Assembly (NCBI GenBank): GCA_943369755.1
Contig: CALROG020000005.1
Coordinates: forward strand, 86,082 to 150,081
Direction: 5' to 3'
DNA length: 64,000 nt
Origin: CALROG01 sp943369755
Lineage (GTDB): Bacteria; Pseudomonadota; Gammaproteobacteria; Burkholderiales; Burkholderiaceae_C
Shown here: in pieces, positions 56,187-64,000 of the stretch
Layout: each line of letters starts with the position of its first letter
How positions within the stretch are numbered: position 1 is the stretch's first letter
The notes under the pieces: generated by a model
Seen by the model: the letters and a program-made list of their open reading frames with translations, nothing else
What the model was told of the DNA's origin: nothing
Databases searched by the model: none
Translations under genes and position numbers: made by a program

Positions 56187-57547
56187 TGGCTGAAACCGGG
56201 TTGATTGCCCGGCACGCTGGCACCGTGCTGGCGGGCCAGTTGGCCGTGATGGCCTTTGGCGTTACTGACACGCTGGTAGCCGGGCGCTTTTCCAGTGAGG
56301 CTCTGGCGGCCCTGTCTGTGGGCGCGGCCGTTTACATCAGCGTGTTCGTGGCACTTATGGGGGTGCTACAGGCCCTGTTGCCGGTATGGGCCGAGTTGCA
56401 TGGCGGCCAGCGTCACGCCGAGCTTGGCCGCTCGCTGCGCCAGTCACTGTACCTTTGCGGCCTGACCATCCTGGCAGGCCTGGCGGCACTGCTGTTCCCG
56501 GGTGCACTGCTGCACGCCACGCAGGTACCGCCCGCACTGCAAGGCGAGGTGCGCCAGTACCTGGCCGTGCTGGCAATGGCGCTGCCACCAGCGCTGTTGT
56601 TTCGGGTGTATGGCACCCTCAACCAGAGCCTGGGCAAGCCCTTGCTGGTGACCTGGCTGCAGATAGGCTCGCTGGCGGTCAAGGTGCCGCTGTCGGTTTG
56701 GTTCGCCTTTGGCGCCGGGGGGCTGCCCGCCATGGGCCTGGTGGGCTGCGCCTGGGCCACGCTGGTCGTCAACTACCTCATGTTCAGCCTGGCGCTGTGG
56801 TTGCTGCGCAGCGAGCCACTTTATCGCCCCTACCGCATTTGGCAGCCACTGGAAAAGCCAGACTGGGCCGCCATTGCGGCCTTCGCGCGGCTGGGCATCC
56901 CCACCGGCCTGGCCATCATGGTCGAGGTAACCTCCTTCACCCTGATGGCACTTTTCATTGCCCGCCAGGGCACGGTGGCCGCAGCCAGCCACCAGATTGC
57001 GTCGAACATGGCGGCGGTTCTGTACATGATGCCGCTGTCCATCGCGATCGCCACCAGCGCGCGGGTGAGCTACTGGCTCGGAGCCGGTGACGCGCGCCGA
57101 TCCCGCCAAGCCATACGTTCGGGCTTCAAGCTGGCGCTTGGGGCCGCGCTGGGCACGGCGCTGTTGGTCGTCCTGACCCACCACCAGATTGCGCGCCTGT
57201 ATGCGGGCGACAAGCCAGCCATCGTGGCCATGGCCGGTGGCCTGCTGTTATGGGTGGCGGCCTACCATGTGGCGGACGCCGTTCAGGCGCTTTGCGTGTT
57301 TGTGCTGCGCTGCTACCGGATTGCAGCCTCGGCGCTGGTGGTGTATTGCGTGTTGCTGTGGGGCGTGGGCCTTGGCGGCGGCTACTTGCTGGCCTACCGC
57401 GGCCTGGCCGGCCTGGCCCCTGCGCAATCGCCCGTAGCGTTCTGGAGTGCCGGCGCGCTCGCACTGGCGCTCACCGCAACCATTTTTATTGGACTGTTGT
57501 GGCGCGCGGTTCGCCAGCACCGTAACCAACCGCCTACAACCGCCTGA
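56186..57547 (+). CDS. MATE family efflux transporter
   Basis: 453-residue multidrug and toxic compound extruder (NorM/DinF-like). Twelve hydrophobic segments are predicted. The N-terminal GQLAVMAFGVTDTLVAGRFS and VGAAVYISVFVALMGVLQAL, the central EVTSFTLMALFIARQGTVAA and the SRQAIRSGFKLALGAALGTA region are in keeping with the family. Coupling ion and substrate unknown. Translationally coupled to the GT-like gene upstream; the 3' end overlaps the convergent methyltransferase gene by 14 bp. Confidence 0.93.
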   Translation: MAETGLIARHAGTVLAGQLAVMAFGVTDTLVAGRFSSEALAALSVGAAVYISVFVALMGVLQALLPVWAELHGGQRHAELGRSLRQSLYLCGLTILAGLAALLFPGALLHATQVPPALQGEVRQYLAVLAMALPPALLFRVYGTLNQSLGKPLLVTWLQIGSLAVKVPLSVWFAFGAGGLPAMGLVGCAWATLVVNYLMFSLALWLLRSEPLYRPYRIWQPLEKPDWAAIAAFARLGIPTGLAIMVEVTSFTLMALFIARQGTVAAASHQIASNMAAVLYMMPLSIAIATSARVSYWLGAGDARRSRQAIRSGFKLALGAALGTALLVVLTHHQIARLYAGDKPAIVAMAGGLLLWVAAYHVADAVQALCVFVLRCYRIAASALVVYCVLLWGVGLGGGYLLAYRGLAGLAPAQSPVAFWSAGALALALTATIFIGLLWRAVRQHRNQPPTTA

Positions 57548-58496
57548 TCCAGACCGAGCCACCCCCGCCCAACGCTGGAAAGCGCGGGAAGGTGTCGCGC
57601 ACCTTCAGGGTGTGCCGGGTACCGGTGAAGAAGCTGGTCCAGATAACCTGCCACTGGGTGTTGAACTGCAAGAATGCGCGCAGCAGGTACTGTTCGTTCC
57701 AGTTGCGGCCTTCGTCAATGACCCAGCTTTTCGGATACTCGTCAGGCAAGAATATGTCATGCACATGCACCATGACGCCAGAGCGCAAGCGGGGGATGAC
57801 TTCAAAGAACAGGTAGTTGACGTCACTGCCCGCCTTGGACACATGTGATGAGTCAATGAACAAAATGTCGCCTGAAGCCAGGCTGTCAAAGAAAGACAGC
57901 TCGACGTCTTCCACCTTCTTCTGCACCAAGTGAGTGATGCCTTCTACCCCATCAATCAGGAACTGGCGCGGATACGGCTCGATGCAGGTGAAGTCGAGCG
58001 TGCCGCCCAGCAAGCGCCGGTTCACGTCGGCGGTGATCAGAGAAGAGAACCCGCAGCCTATTTCGATCATCCGCTTGGGCCGGAAGTGGCATAGCGCAGC
58101 GTACAGAAACTCGGCATCAAGCACCGGAAATTGATCGTTCAGGTAAAAGTATGTCTTGCTGTCGCCGGGGTCGTGCTTGGGATAGTTGATGTCTACCGCA
58201 TAGGGCTTGAGTTCGCGCAGCAGAGCCAGCTGGCCCTCAACGTTCCAGTCAATGCCGGGGCTGGTGTCGGTCGCACGCCAGATTTGTGCCTGTCGCGCAC
58301 GCAGGTCTGCCGGGTCGGCAATAGGCGAGTAGAAATGCCCAGGCGGGAACAGCATTGGAATGGGTGACGCGGCGACGGGCTCGGAAATCGCCTCAGGCGC
58401 GGGCTCAGGCGGTGGCGCAGGTGGTGAGGCCACCATTGCGGCAGTTAACGTGCGACGAATCCGGTTGCGCACACGGCGCGCGAAACTGCTTAGCAT
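57534..58496 (-). CDS. Class I SAM-dependent methyltransferase (Methyltransf_24 type)
   Basis: 320-residue protein. The N-terminal basic segment (FARRVRNRIRRTLTAAM) and Pro/Ala linker precede a Rossmann methyltransferase domain with SAM motif RMIEIGCGFSSLITADVN, LDFTCIEPYPRQFLIDGV and the acidic loop DILFIDSSHVSKAGSDVNYL. The C-terminus includes VMVHVHDIFLPDEYPKSWVI, typical of family 24. The substrate is unknown; such genes often lie in cell-surface polysaccharide loci. It has no clear functional link to the neighbouring phoR. Confidence 0.88.
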   Translation of the reverse strand: MLSSFARRVRNRIRRTLTAAMVASPPAPPPEPAPEAISEPVAASPIPMLFPPGHFYSPIADPADLRARQAQIWRATDTSPGIDWNVEGQLALLRELKPYAVDINYPKHDPGDSKTYFYLNDQFPVLDAEFLYAALCHFRPKRMIEIGCGFSSLITADVNRRLLGGTLDFTCIEPYPRQFLIDGVEGITHLVQKKVEDVELSFFDSLASGDILFIDSSHVSKAGSDVNYLFFEVIPRLRSGVMVHVHDIFLPDEYPKSWVIDEGRNWNEQYLLRAFLQFNTQWQVIWTSFFTGTRHTLKVRDTFPRFPALGGGGSVWIRRL

Positions 58497-58563
58497 TGGC
58501 TACCTCCATTTATTCTTGATTTGTACCCGACTATTGACCAGGCGTGCCCGCATCGCTCCCTGT

Positions 58564-59916
58564 TCATGCAACCAGTTCTGGTGCGGGCTCTGTGGTCATC
58601 ATGAAGGGCTGGCGCAGCCGCGCCGCCGGGAATTGCACCGAGAAGGTCGAACCGGCACCCAATGCGCTTTCAATGCGCAGCTCGGCTCCGTGGCGCTGCA
58701 CCACATGCTTGACGATGGCCAGGCCCAGCCCGGTACCACCGGTCTCGCGCGAGCGGCTGCGGTCCACCCGGTAAAACCGCTCGGTCAGCCGTGGAATGTG
58801 CTCTGGCGCTATGCCGGGGCCGCAGTCCTTGACCACAAACTCGGCGCGGCCACCGGGCAGCGCATGCCAGCCCGCCTCAATGCGCCCGCCTGGAGGCGTA
58901 TAGCGAATGGCGTTGCTGACCAGGTTGGAAATGGCGCTGAGCAGCTCGCTCGGTGCACCCGCCAGCTCCAGCGAGGGCGCCGGACTGAACTGCAGGTCGT
59001 GCGGTACAGCTGGCGACAACAGCGCCGAAAGCGAGCGGCCTTCCTGCTCGCATTGCGCCATCAGGGTGCCCAGCGATGTCCAGTCGGAGGTGCCCGGTTG
59101 CGGACTGCCTTCAAGGCGTGACAAGGTCAACAGATCGTTCACCAGCGTTTGCATGCGGTGCGATTGCTGAGCCATCAGCCCCAGATAACGGGCGCGGTCC
59201 ACCTCGTTCAATGGCAGCGACTGCAGCGTTTCAATAAAACCCGCCAGCACCGTGAGCGGCGTGCGGATTTCGTGCGACACATTGGCTACAAAATCGCGCC
59301 GCATGGTTTCGGCCTGCTCCATGGCAGTAACGTCGCGCGACAACAGCAGCTTGCGGCCTTCCCCGTAGGGGTGCAGGTGCACGGCGAGTCGCACCGGGCG
59401 ACTGCTGGTGCTGCGCGGCCCGAGCATTACCACCTCGTGCGAATAGTCGTCAGACGCCTGGTAGGCCGTGAACACCGGGTCGCGCACCAGATTGCTGATG
59501 AACTGCAGCACATCGCGCTGAATCTCAAACCCGAAATGCTCTGCCGCAGTCTGGTTGCACCACTCGATGCGCCCTTGCGCGTCAAGCAAAACCACGCCGT
59601 TGGGCGATGCCTGGATGGCCGCAAGAAATTCCTGTAACCGGGCCTGACTCTCATGCACGCGCTGTTCACGGGCCCGCAGCGCCCGGCGCATGCGGTCGGC
59701 GGCTTCCCCCCACATGCCGTTCATGTGCGGTGCATCAGCTCGCGCACCATCACGCAACCAGCCCAGAACCCGGTCTCCGCGAAAGCCGTCAATCAGAAAG
59801 CAGCTAACGCTGGCAGCAATCACGCCGGCCAGCGCGCCGTTGGACTGCCCCCACCACCAGCCGGCCAGCCCGCCCACCAGATGCAGCAACAAGAAGACCC
59901 AGATTCGCCAGAACAT
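58564..59916 (-). CDS. phoR: Phosphate regulon sensor histidine kinase PhoR
   Basis: 450-residue membrane kinase that phosphorylates PhoB when phosphate is scarce. Two N-terminal helices (VFLLLHLVGGLAGWWWG and LAGVIAASVSCFLIDG) have no large periplasmic loop, as in E. coli PhoR. A PAS domain (IQASPNGVVLLDAQGRIEWC) follows. The H box is FVANVSHEIRTPLTVL with His215; the N box is AISNLVSNAIRYTPPG, and the G boxes are VKDCGPGIAPEH and GGTGLGLAIVKHVV. Last gene of the pst-phoU-phoB-phoR run. Confidence 0.97.
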   Translation of the reverse strand: MFWRIWVFLLLHLVGGLAGWWWGQSNGALAGVIAASVSCFLIDGFRGDRVLGWLRDGARADAPHMNGMWGEAADRMRRALRAREQRVHESQARLQEFLAAIQASPNGVVLLDAQGRIEWCNQTAAEHFGFEIQRDVLQFISNLVRDPVFTAYQASDDYSHEVVMLGPRSTSSRPVRLAVHLHPYGEGRKLLLSRDVTAMEQAETMRRDFVANVSHEIRTPLTVLAGFIETLQSLPLNEVDRARYLGLMAQQSHRMQTLVNDLLTLSRLEGSPQPGTSDWTSLGTLMAQCEQEGRSLSALLSPAVPHDLQFSPAPSLELAGAPSELLSAISNLVSNAIRYTPPGGRIEAGWHALPGGRAEFVVKDCGPGIAPEHIPRLTERFYRVDRSRSRETGGTGLGLAIVKHVVQRHGAELRIESALGAGSTFSVQFPAARLRQPFMMTTEPAPELVA

Positions 59917-59961
59917 GCAGCGATTGTGACGGCTATACGGGCCCGTTGGTCGGGCCGGGAC

Positions 59962-60678
59962 TCAATGGGGTGCAGCCGCAACAGGTAGCGCCACTTGGGC
60001 CGTGAGCCGGTAGCCGGCACCCCGCACTGTCTCCACCATTGCGCCGGCAGCACCCAGCGCTTCGCGCAGACGCTTGACATGAACGTCTACGGTACGCTCT
60101 TCGATGAAGACATGGTCACCCCACACTTTGTCGAGCAACTGGCCACGGCTGTGCACCCGTTCGGAATGCTTCATGAGAAAGTGCAGCAACTTGTATTCGG
60201 TCGGGCCAACCTTCAGCGGCAAGCTTTGCCACGATACGCGGTGGGTTGCGGCGTCAAGTACCAGCTCACCGATGGTCACGCTGTCGTTCACCTGCTCGGG
60301 TGCCCTGCGCCGCAGTACGGCACGAATGCGCGCCAGCAGTTCCTGGGTTGAGAAAGGTTTGGTGATGTAGTCGTCGGCACCGGCGTCCAGGCCCTGCACT
60401 TTGTCGGGCTCGTCGCCCCGCGCCGTCAGCATCAATATGGGGATGGCCTTGGTACGGGCATCCCCCCGCCATTTTTTGGCCAGCACCACGCCACTTTGGC
60501 CCGGGAGCATCCAGTCCAGCAAGATGGCGTCGGGCAACACCGCATCCAGCTCGCGCTGCGCTGACACGCCGTCCTCGGCCCAGATGGGCTGAAAGCCGTT
60601 GTGCCGCAGGTTGACCGCAATCAGCTCGGCGATGGCTGGTTCGTCTTCAACAATAAGGACGCGGGGCTGGTGCTTCAT
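59962..60678 (-). CDS. phoB: Phosphate regulon response regulator PhoB
   Basis: 238-residue OmpR-family regulator. The receiver domain has the acidic pair Glu11-Asp12 (VLIVEDEPAI) and the phosphorylated Asp55 (AILLDWMLPGQSG), with Thr and Lys of the switch in LMLTARGDE and DYITKPFS. The C-terminal winged helix ends ERTVDVHVKRLREALGAAGA and YRLTAQV. It is 45 bp upstream of phoR and five bases after phoU. Confidence 0.97.
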   Translation of the reverse strand: MKHQPRVLIVEDEPAIAELIAVNLRHNGFQPIWAEDGVSAQRELDAVLPDAILLDWMLPGQSGVVLAKKWRGDARTKAIPILMLTARGDEPDKVQGLDAGADDYITKPFSTQELLARIRAVLRRRAPEQVNDSVTIGELVLDAATHRVSWQSLPLKVGPTEYKLLHFLMKHSERVHSRGQLLDKVWGDHVFIEERTVDVHVKRLREALGAAGAMVETVRGAGYRLTAQVALPVAAAPH

Positions 60679-60683
60679 TGTGT

Positions 60684-61385
60684 TCAGCGAATTACAGACT
60701 CAATGGTTTCCATGGGCGTGTGCCGAACATCGGCACCCTTGACCACATAGATGATGAACTCTGCAATGTTCTTCGCATGGTCACCGATGCGCTCGATGGC
60801 TTTGGCCAGAAACAGCAAGTCCAGGCTGGGCGAAATGGTGCGCGGGTCTTCCATCATGTAGGTGATGAGCTTGCGCACAAAGCCGTCAAATTCCTGGTCG
60901 ATGGCGTCATCTTCCTTCAGGATGCTCACCGCCATGTTCACGTCCAGCCGCGCAAACGCGTCCAGTGCCTTGCGCAGCAGGCCCGACGCCAGATCAGCGG
61001 CGATCCGCAGTTCCGAGGCCGGCATATTGCGGGCGGCGCCACTGTGAATGATGGACTTGACCATACGGGCAATCTTCTCTGCCTCGTCGCCGGCGCGCTC
61101 CAGGTTCGCAGTGGTCTTGGAAAAAGCGATCAGCAAGCGCAGGTCACGCGCGGTGGGCTGGCGCCGCGCGATGATGGAAGACAGTTCCTTGTCAATTTCC
61201 ACTTCCAGGGCATTGACGCGGGCTTCCATTTCGGTGACCTGGTTCGCCGCCTCGGCGCTGAACTGGGCCAGTGCGTAGACGGCGGTGCGGATCTGCGACT
61301 CCACCAAACCGCCCATTTCCATGACGCGGGTGGAGACGCTGGTCAGCTCGCTGTCGAACTGGCTTGAGAGATGCTTGTCATTCAT
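60684..61385 (-). CDS. phoU: Phosphate transport regulator PhoU
   Basis: 233-residue helical protein that links the Pst importer to PhoR and keeps the regulon off when phosphate is plentiful. The two repeated three-helix units carry the metal-binding E-x-x-x-D pattern (AGDEAEKIARMVKSI and ERIGDHAKNIAEFIIYVVKG). The ATG at 61385 lies three bases after pstB. Normal length. Confidence 0.97.
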   Translation of the reverse strand: MNDKHLSSQFDSELTSVSTRVMEMGGLVESQIRTAVYALAQFSAEAANQVTEMEARVNALEVEIDKELSSIIARRQPTARDLRLLIAFSKTTANLERAGDEAEKIARMVKSIIHSGAARNMPASELRIAADLASGLLRKALDAFARLDVNMAVSILKEDDAIDQEFDGFVRKLITYMMEDPRTISPSLDLLFLAKAIERIGDHAKNIAEFIIYVVKGADVRHTPMETIESVIR

Positions 61386-61387
61386 GT

Positions 61388-62182
61388 TCAGCCGAACCTT
61401 CCCGTGATGTAGTCTTCTGTTTCCTGGCGCTTGGGCTTCATGAAGATGTCGCCGGTGGCACCGTATTCAACCATCTCGCCCAAGTACATGTAGGCCACGT
61501 AATCAGACACGCGCGCAGCCTGCTGCATGTTGTGTGTGACGATCAGCACCGTGACCTTGTTTTTGATCTCGGTAATAAGCTCTTCAATCGCGCCGGTGGC
61601 AATTGGGTCAAGCGCCGACGTTGGTTCGTCAAACAGTACGATCTCCGGGTCAGTGGCCATGGCACGGGCAATGCACAAGCGCTGCTGCTGTCCGCCAGAC
61701 AGGTTCACCGCAACCTCTTGCAGACGGTCCTTGACCTCGTTCCAGATGGCCGCGCCCTTCAGCGCGGATTCCACCTTGTCTTCCAGGTAAGCCTGCGAGT
61801 TTTCGCCTCGCACGCGAAGGCCGTAGGCCACGTTTTCAAAGATCGACTTGGGGAACGGGTTGGGCTTCTGGAACACCATCGAGATGCGCATCCGCACTTC
61901 GATCGGGTCCACTGCCGCGTCCAGCAGGTCCACGTTGTCGGGATGCAGCTCGATGCTGCCGTCGTAGCGGTGGCCAGGGTACAGATCGTGCATGCGGTTG
62001 AAGCAGCGCAGGTACGTGGACTTACCGCAACCGCTTGGGCCGATCAGCGCCGTGACCTTGTTCTCGTAAATCGGCATCGTGATGGACTTCAGCGCCTTGA
62101 AGTCGCCGTAGTAAAAGTCCAGGTCTTTTGACTGCGCCTTCAGGTTGGGCGCGTTCTCGGGCAGTGTGAGTGTGGAAGCCAT
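61388..62182 (-). CDS. pstB: Phosphate ABC transporter ATP-binding protein PstB
   Basis: 264-residue ATPase of the high-affinity phosphate importer. Walker A is IGPSGCGKSTYLRCFNRM, the signature LSGGQQQRLCIARAMATDPE, and Walker B DEPTSALDPIATG. The N-terminal SKDLDFYYGDFKALKSITM is typical of PstB. The ATG at 62182 (MASTLTLPEN) was chosen; a start at 62212 would extend into pstA. Confidence 0.97.
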   Translation of the reverse strand: MASTLTLPENAPNLKAQSKDLDFYYGDFKALKSITMPIYENKVTALIGPSGCGKSTYLRCFNRMHDLYPGHRYDGSIELHPDNVDLLDAAVDPIEVRMRISMVFQKPNPFPKSIFENVAYGLRVRGENSQAYLEDKVESALKGAAIWNEVKDRLQEVAVNLSGGQQQRLCIARAMATDPEIVLFDEPTSALDPIATGAIEELITEIKNKVTVLIVTHNMQQAARVSDYVAYMYLGEMVEYGATGDIFMKPKRQETEDYITGRFG

Positions 62183-62205
62183 GATGATTGTTTCTCTCGG
62201 GTTGA

Positions 62206-63144
62206 CTACCATTTAATGTTTTTGCGCAGGCGATATCGCAGCCAGATGGCCATTGCGTTCATGCCCAGGGTCAGCACCACCAGCACCAGGCTGGCGGCTG
62301 CGGCGTTGGCGTGAAAAGCAGGGTCGGGCCGCGATGTCCAGTTGAAGATCTGGATTGGCATGACCGTGAAGGGCGAGAACAGCCAGTCGAACAGGCCGGC
62401 GGGTGGGTCGCCCGCAAACGGCACCGGCGGCAGGAAGGCGATGAACGTCAGTGCGCCAATCGTGATGATGGGCGCTGTTTCGCCAATGGCGCGCGACAGG
62501 CCGATGATCACGCCGGTCAGGATGCCGGGCATGCCATAGGGGATCAGATGGTCGCTGCAAACCTGCCATTTGGTGGCGCCGCACGCGTAGGCACCCTCGC
62601 GGATCACCTGCGGGATGGAGCGCAGCGCCTCACGCGTGGCCACGATGATGATCGGCAGGATCAGCAACGCCAGCGTCAGGCCGGCTGACAAAATGCTCTG
62701 CCCGAAGCCAAACGTGTACACAAACAGGCCGAGCGCCAGCAGACCATAAACGATGGACGGCACGCCGGCCAGGTTGGTAATGTTGATCTCAATGATGTCG
62801 GTGAACCAGTTCTTGCGGGCGTATTCCTCAAGATAAATGGCGCTGGCGATCCCTACGGGGATGGCAAACAGCGCCGTCACCATCATGACGAACAGCGAGC
62901 CGACCCAGGCCGACAAAATTCCTGCCTGCCCTGCCCTGCGTGACGGGAAGCTGGAGAAGAAGTCCCCCGTCAGGCGCGGAAAGCCGTCAATCGCCATCTG
63001 GGTGAATAGAGCCACCAGTGTCAGGATGCCGAGCGACATGGCAGCCATGCCGACGAGGCCAAAGATGATGTCCCAGCGCTTGTGCGAACGGATGATCGCG
63101 CGCAGCTCTTCGGTCCGGTTGCCGGTAATTTTTTGGGTGCTCAT
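62206..63144 (-). CDS. pstA: Phosphate ABC transporter permease PstA
   Basis: 312-residue inner-membrane permease. Six hydrophobic segments, the EAA-type loop ATREALRSIPQVIREGAYAC and the motif RAIGETAPIITIGALTFI are present. The ATG at 63144 (MSTQKITGNR) lies two bases after the pstC stop. Works with PstC as the membrane channel. Confidence 0.96.
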   Translation of the reverse strand: MSTQKITGNRTEELRAIIRSHKRWDIIFGLVGMAAMSLGILTLVALFTQMAIDGFPRLTGDFFSSFPSRRAGQAGILSAWVGSLFVMMVTALFAIPVGIASAIYLEEYARKNWFTDIIEINITNLAGVPSIVYGLLALGLFVYTFGFGQSILSAGLTLALLILPIIIVATREALRSIPQVIREGAYACGATKWQVCSDHLIPYGMPGILTGVIIGLSRAIGETAPIITIGALTFIAFLPPVPFAGDPPAGLFDWLFSPFTVMPIQIFNWTSRPDPAFHANAAAASLVLVVLTLGMNAMAIWLRYRLRKNIKW

Positions 63145-63145
63145 A

Positions 63146-64000
63146 TCAGTAGGCCTCACGGAACTTGCGGCGCAGCCAGTAGCCGAGCATATTGAATGAA
63201 AGCGTCAACAGCAGCAAAGTAAGGCCGGCTGCAAAGATGGTCTGGTAACCGACGCTGCCGTGCGGCAGGTCACCCAGCGCCACCTGGACGATGAACGAGG
63301 TGATAGTGGCCGCGGGCTCCAGCGGGTTGAGCGTGAGGTTCGGCTGCATGCCCGCTGCTACGGCCAGGATCATGGTCTCACCCACCGCGCGCGAAATACC
63401 CAGGATATAGGCAGACGCGATGCCCGACAGTGCTGCAGGCACTACCACGCGGGTGGCAGTCTGAAAGCGGGTTGAGCCCATGGCGTACGCACCTTCGCGC
63501 AGGCTCATGGGCACGGCGCGCATGGCGTCTTCAGACAGCGAGGACACGTACGGGATGATCATGATGCCCATGACGATGCCCGCTGACAGAACGTTGAAGG
63601 TCGGAAGGTTGGGATAAAACACCTGAATCACTGGCGTGACTACCAACAGCGCGAAAAAACCGTAAATGATGGTCGGCACGCCCGAGAGCAGCTCCAACAC
63701 GGGCTTCAGGATTTCACGCGTGCGATGCCCGGCAAATTCCGACAGGTAGATGGCAATGATGGTGCCCAGCGGTATGGCAATGGTCAGTGCGACAAGCGAG
63801 CTGCTGAGGGTGCCAGCCAAGAGTACCCGGATACCAAAATGGGCGTCGTCAAACAGGGGGGTCCACTGGTCGTCCGTCAGGAACTGCCACAAGGGCACGT
63901 TGCTGAAGAACACCAGCGATTCCTTGAGCAGGATGTAAACGATAGCCAGGGTGGTAAACACTGAAACGCAGGCCGCCAGCAGTAGCACGGCCTCGATCAG
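63146..64000 (-). CDS. pstC: Phosphate ABC transporter permease PstC (5' end beyond window)
   Basis: Partial gene: the frame is open to base 64000, so at least 285 residues are seen and the N-terminus is missing. The first residues seen (LIEAVLLLAACVSVFTTLAI) are already inside the first transmembrane helix. The loop SEDAMRAVPMSLREGAYAMG and RAVGETMILAVAAGMQPNLT are typical of PstC. The gene and presumably pstS lie further right. A GTG at 63988 is probably internal, not the start. Confidence 0.95.
   Translation of the reverse strand: MIEAVLLLAACVSVFTTLAIVYILLKESLVFFSNVPLWQFLTDDQWTPLFDDAHFGIRVLLAGTLSSSLVALTIAIPLGTIIAIYLSEFAGHRTREILKPVLELLSGVPTIIYGFFALLVVTPVIQVFYPNLPTFNVLSAGIVMGIMIIPYVSSLSEDAMRAVPMSLREGAYAMGSTRFQTATRVVVPAALSGIASAYILGISRAVGETMILAVAAGMQPNLTLNPLEPAATITSFIVQVALGDLPHGSVGYQTIFAAGLTLLLLTLSFNMLGYWLRRKFREAY

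Noticed and set aside
1..64000. CRISPR array, prophage, insertion sequence or tRNA genes
   Set aside because: No regularly spaced direct repeats, integrase, transposase or clover-leaf sequence was recognised on either strand.

Overview
The window looks like a chromosomal segment of a Gram-negative betaproteobacterium of the order Burkholderiales, most likely family Comamonadaceae (Rhodoferax/Polaromonas-like). This rests on high GC content, the gene orders seen (trxA-rho, dnaX-ybaB-recR, ilvIHC, pstCAB-phoU-phoB-phoR, mltD/gloB/methyltransferase/rnhA) and two families of short dispersed palindromic repeats that I associate with this family. Most genes are housekeeping. No rRNA, tRNA, CRISPR array, insertion sequence or prophage was seen. 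One structural RNA, the small SRP RNA, lies at about 44.1 kb.

Layout. 0-3.5 kb: branched-chain amino acid operon ilvI-ilvH-ilvC (minus strand). 3.8-7.1 kb: plus-strand run of an ECF-like sigma factor, two membrane/exported proteins of unknown function (DUF3619, DUF3106), an RDD protein, dgkA and a LOG-family hydrolase. 7.1-12.5 kb: glnB and nadE, a FemAB/GNAT-like protein, a lipase-like hydrolase, a short BLUF photoreceptor and soluble pyrophosphatase. 12.7-14.8 kb: membrane H+-pyrophosphatase. 14.9-19.6 kb: acyl-CoA synthetase, a TetR regulator divergent from a di-metal hydrolase with palindromes between them, a Crp/Fnr regulator and an Mpo1-like protein. 19.8-23.8 kb: aldehyde dehydrogenase, SDR, moaA, mobA. 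23.8-28.4 kb: RND efflux pair. 28.5-32.0 kb: rnhA, methyltransferase, gloB and mltD, with overlapping divergent start codons. 32.1-36.5 kb: a more accessory-looking stretch with a glycine-zipper protein, an Acg-type nitroreductase, cbpA-cbpM and a cytochrome c. 36.4-39.2 kb: SsuABC-like ABC importer. 39.3-44.0 kb: MAPEG, recR, ybaB, dnaX and a sulfatase-fold membrane enzyme. 44.1-52.1 kb: SRP RNA, an exported protein, a flavoprotein and an AddAB-like helicase/nuclease pair. 52.1-57.5 kb: trxA, rho, rpmE2, a GT-like membrane protein and a MATE transporter. 57.5-64 kb: a methyltransferase, then phoR, phoB, phoU, pstB, pstA and pstC, with pstC running off the right edge.

The most unusual features are (i) short palindromic repeats inserted in frame inside coding genes (nadE, the FemAB-like gene twice, the AddA-like helicase three times), adding roughly 18-23 codons each; (ii) a run of nine A in dnaX where slippage in either direction gives an immediate stop, consistent with a short gamma form; (iii) the sigma/DUF3619/DUF3106/RDD operon, which may be an uncharacterised sigma/anti-sigma envelope system; (iv) very tight or overlapping divergent starts at gloB and nadE. 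All assignments come from reading the sequence; no database search was run.
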